This document shows, one piece after another, positions 6,307 through 7,913 of a stretch of DNA of 7,913 nt. The notes beneath the pieces were generated by a model, which ran no database searches, had not been told where the DNA came from, and saw only the letters and a list, made by a program, of their open reading frames with translations. The stretch's first letter is position 1. Every line of letters starts with the position of its first letter. A program made the translations under genes and the position numbers. Origin of the DNA: Burkholderiales bacterium (GTDB lineage: Bacteria > Pseudomonadota > Gammaproteobacteria > Burkholderiales > Burkholderiaceae); assembly GCA_903643055.1 (NCBI GenBank), contig CAHJWV010000576.1, positions 1-7,913 of the forward strand, read 5' to 3'.

Positions 6307-7913
6307 CTAGTGCAGTTCTGCGTGCAGCTCTTGCAGGGATAGCACCACGAGATCATCCTGGTGCTTCATGCCTTCAACGGCCGCTTCACACCCCGCCATG
6401 CTGGTGTAGTAGGTCACCCGATGAGCGAGTGCGGCCTGGCGAATGTGGCGCGAATCAGCGATCGCCGTGCGCGTTTCATCGACGGTCGTAAACACCAGCT
6501 GGATCTCTCCGGCCTTGACCATGTCGACGATGTGCGGGCGGCCATCCTTCACCTTGTTGACGATCTTCACCGGCACACCGCCTTCGGTGATTGCCGCTGC
6601 CGTGCCCTTGGTCGCGATGATCTGGAAGCCGAGTTGATGGAGGTCGCGTGCCACGGCCACCGCACGGGCCTTGTCGCCGTTCTTCACGGTGATGCAGACG
6701 GTGCCCTTGGTCGGCAAGCGAGAGCCCGCGCCGAGCTGGCTCTTCAGCATGGCTTCACCAAAGGTTCTACCCGCGCCCATGACCTCGCCCGTGGATCGCA
6801 TCTCCGGGCCAAGAATCGGGTCAACACCCGGGAACTTGTTGAACGGGAACACCGCTTCCTTGACCGAGAAGTAAGGCGGAATCACCTCGACCGGCGGTTT
6901 GCCGTTCAAGGCCTTTTGATTCACGAGCAACTGGCCGACCATACAGCGCGCAGCAATTTTCGCCAGCGGCTGGCCGGTGGCCTTGGAGACGAAGGGCACC
7001 GTGCGCGAAGCCCGCGGATTCACTTCGAGCACATAGACGACTGCGTCCGCGCCCTCGCCCTGAATCGCGAACTGAACGTTCATCAGGCCTTTGACCTTCA
7101 GCGCCTTGGCCATCGCCACTGTCTGGCGGCGCAGTTCGTCCTGCAAGGCCTTCGGCAAGGAATATGGCGGCAACGAACAGGCCGAGTCGCCTGAATGGAT
7201 GCCCGCCTGTTCGACGTGCTCCATGATACCGCCGATCATCGTGCCGCCCACGCCATCGCTGCCATCGGCGATGCAGTCAACATCGACTTCGATCGCGTCA
7301 TCCAGAAAGCGATCGAGCAACACCGGCGACTTCTCGCTGACCTTCACCGCCTCGCGCATGTAGCGCTCGAGATCCTTGTCGCCATGCACGATTTCCATCG
7401 CACGGCCACCCAGCACATAGCTCGGCCGCACGACCAGCGGATAACCGATCTCTTGAGCGAGTTGAATCGCCTGCTCTTCGGTGCGTGCCGTGCGATTTGG
7501 CGGCTGCTTCAAGCCCAGCTCATGCAGCAGCTTTTGGAAGCGTTCGCGGTCCTCGGCCACGTCGATGCTGTCGGGTGACGTGCCGACGATCGGCACGCCT
7601 GCACGCTCCAGGTCAAGCGCGAGCTTCAACGGCGTCTGTCCGCCGTACTGCACGATCACGCCCACCGGCTTTTCCTTGTCGACGATTTCCAGCACGTCTT
7701 CCAGCGTCACCGGCTCGAAGTACAGGCGATCGGAAGTGTCGTAGTCGGTCGATACGGTCTCTGGATTGCAGTTGACCATGATGGTCTCGTAGCCGTCTTC
7801 GCGCATCGCCAAAGCCGCATGCACGCAGCAGTAGTCGAATTCGATGCCCTGGCCAATGCGGTTCGGCCCGCCGCCCAGCACCATGATCTTCTTGCGATCG
7901 GTCGGCTCGGCTT
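6307..7913 (-). CDS. carB: Carbamoyl-phosphate synthase large subunit, C-terminal half (runs off right edge)
   Basis: CarB, with the glutaminase subunit CarA, makes carbamoyl phosphate from bicarbonate, glutamine-derived ammonia and two ATP, feeding pyrimidine and arginine synthesis. The frame is open from the right edge to TAG at 6307, giving 535 visible codons of a protein usually near 1,070-1,080 residues. Counting from the methionine at 7884, the fragment shows the carbamate-phosphorylating half: [12 protein letters not shown] at 2-13, an ATP-grasp domain ([14 protein letters not shown] at 153-166; [18 protein letters not shown] at 287-304), [12 protein letters not shown] at 359-370, and a C-terminal MGS-like allosteric domain from about 394 to 525. 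In E. coli that last domain binds ornithine, UMP and IMP. The methionine at 7884 is internal, since the family sequence continues upstream. The fragment appears undamaged. Confidence 0.97.
   Translation of the reverse strand, partial: AEPTDRKKIMVLGGGPNRIGQGIEFDYCCVHAALAMREDGYETIMVNCNPETVSTDYDTSDRLYFEPVTLEDVLEIVDKEKPVGVIVQYGGQTPLKLALDLERAGVPIVGTSPDSIDVAEDRERFQKLLHELGLKQPPNRTARTEEQAIQLAQEIGYPLVVRPSYVLGGRAMEIVHGDKDLERYMREAVKVSEKSPVLLDRFLDDAIEVDVDCIADGSDGVGGTMIGGIMEHVEQAGIHSGDSACSLPPYSLPKALQDELRRQTVAMAKALKVKGLMNVQFAIQGEGADAVVYVLEVNPRASRTVPFVSKATGQPLAKIAARCMVGQLLVNQKALNGKPPVEVIPPYFSVKEAVFPFNKFPGVDPILGPEMRSTGEVMGAGRTFGEAMLKSQLGAGSRLPTKGTVCITVKNGDKARAVAVARDLHQLGFQIIATKGTAAAITEGGVPVKIVNKVKDGRPHIVDMVKAGEIQLVFTTVDETRTAIADSRHIRQAALAHRVTYYTSMAGCEAAVEGMKHQDDLVVLSLQELHAELH

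Noticed and set aside
6216..6356. 47-residue N-terminal extension of greA
   Set aside because: The extended frame would overlap carB and encode through the hairpin. GreA proteins begin at the MATIPIT-like segment, and a ribosome binding site precedes that ATG.
6361..7194. 277-residue plus-strand open frame opposite carB
   Set aside because: It is a shadow of the conserved carB frame, with no motif or ribosome binding site of its own.
1..7913. Search for a new defence, secretion, toxin-antitoxin or biosynthetic system
   Set aside because: Every stretch is covered by conserved housekeeping genes or short gaps. No accessory cluster, mobile element or unusual protein architecture is present.

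Overview
The window is a compact stretch of conserved housekeeping genes from a betaproteobacterium. It is most probably a member of the Burkholderiales (Comamonadaceae/Rubrivivax-like). That placement rests on the high GC content, the gene order carB, greA, DUF4149 gene, yhbY (opposite strand), rlmE, ftsH, folP, glmM, and the character of the proteins. It is an inference from memory of related genomes and was not checked by a search. No mobile element, CRISPR array, tRNA, rRNA or foreign-looking island is visible. No gene-free stretch exceeds about 150 bases.

Layout, from high to low coordinates because almost everything reads on the minus strand. The C-terminal half of carB (carbamoyl-phosphate synthase large subunit) enters from the right edge and ends at 6307. 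A 91-base gap holds a strong hairpin flanked by a perfect 10-bp direct repeat. greA (transcription elongation factor) follows, with a small DUF4149 membrane protein gene 11-14 bases behind it. yhbY, the only plus-strand gene, converges on that membrane gene over a 71-base gap containing two tandem hairpins. yhbY diverges from rlmE (23S rRNA 2'-O-methyltransferase) across 41 bases that hold overlapping, near-palindromic -10 boxes. After rlmE, a 147-base gap carries a good match to a sigma-32 heat-shock promoter, then ftsH (membrane AAA+ zinc protease). A textbook hairpin with a UUCG loop follows ftsH, then folP (dihydropteroate synthase) and the first 314 codons of glmM (phosphoglucosamine mutase), which runs off the left edge.

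Functionally, carB feeds pyrimidine and arginine synthesis, greA rescues backtracked RNA polymerase, yhbY and rlmE act on the large ribosomal subunit, ftsH does membrane and cytosolic protein quality control, folP makes the folate precursor and glmM supplies the cell-wall precursor glucosamine-1-phosphate. The rlmE-ftsH-folP-glmM order is also that of Escherichia coli. All intact proteins keep their catalytic residues.

I found no undescribed multi-gene system here. The points worth a second look are regulatory: the heat-shock promoter, the symmetric divergent promoter with a possibly leaderless yhbY mRNA, the greA leader hairpin, and the terminator that separates ftsH from folP-glmM.
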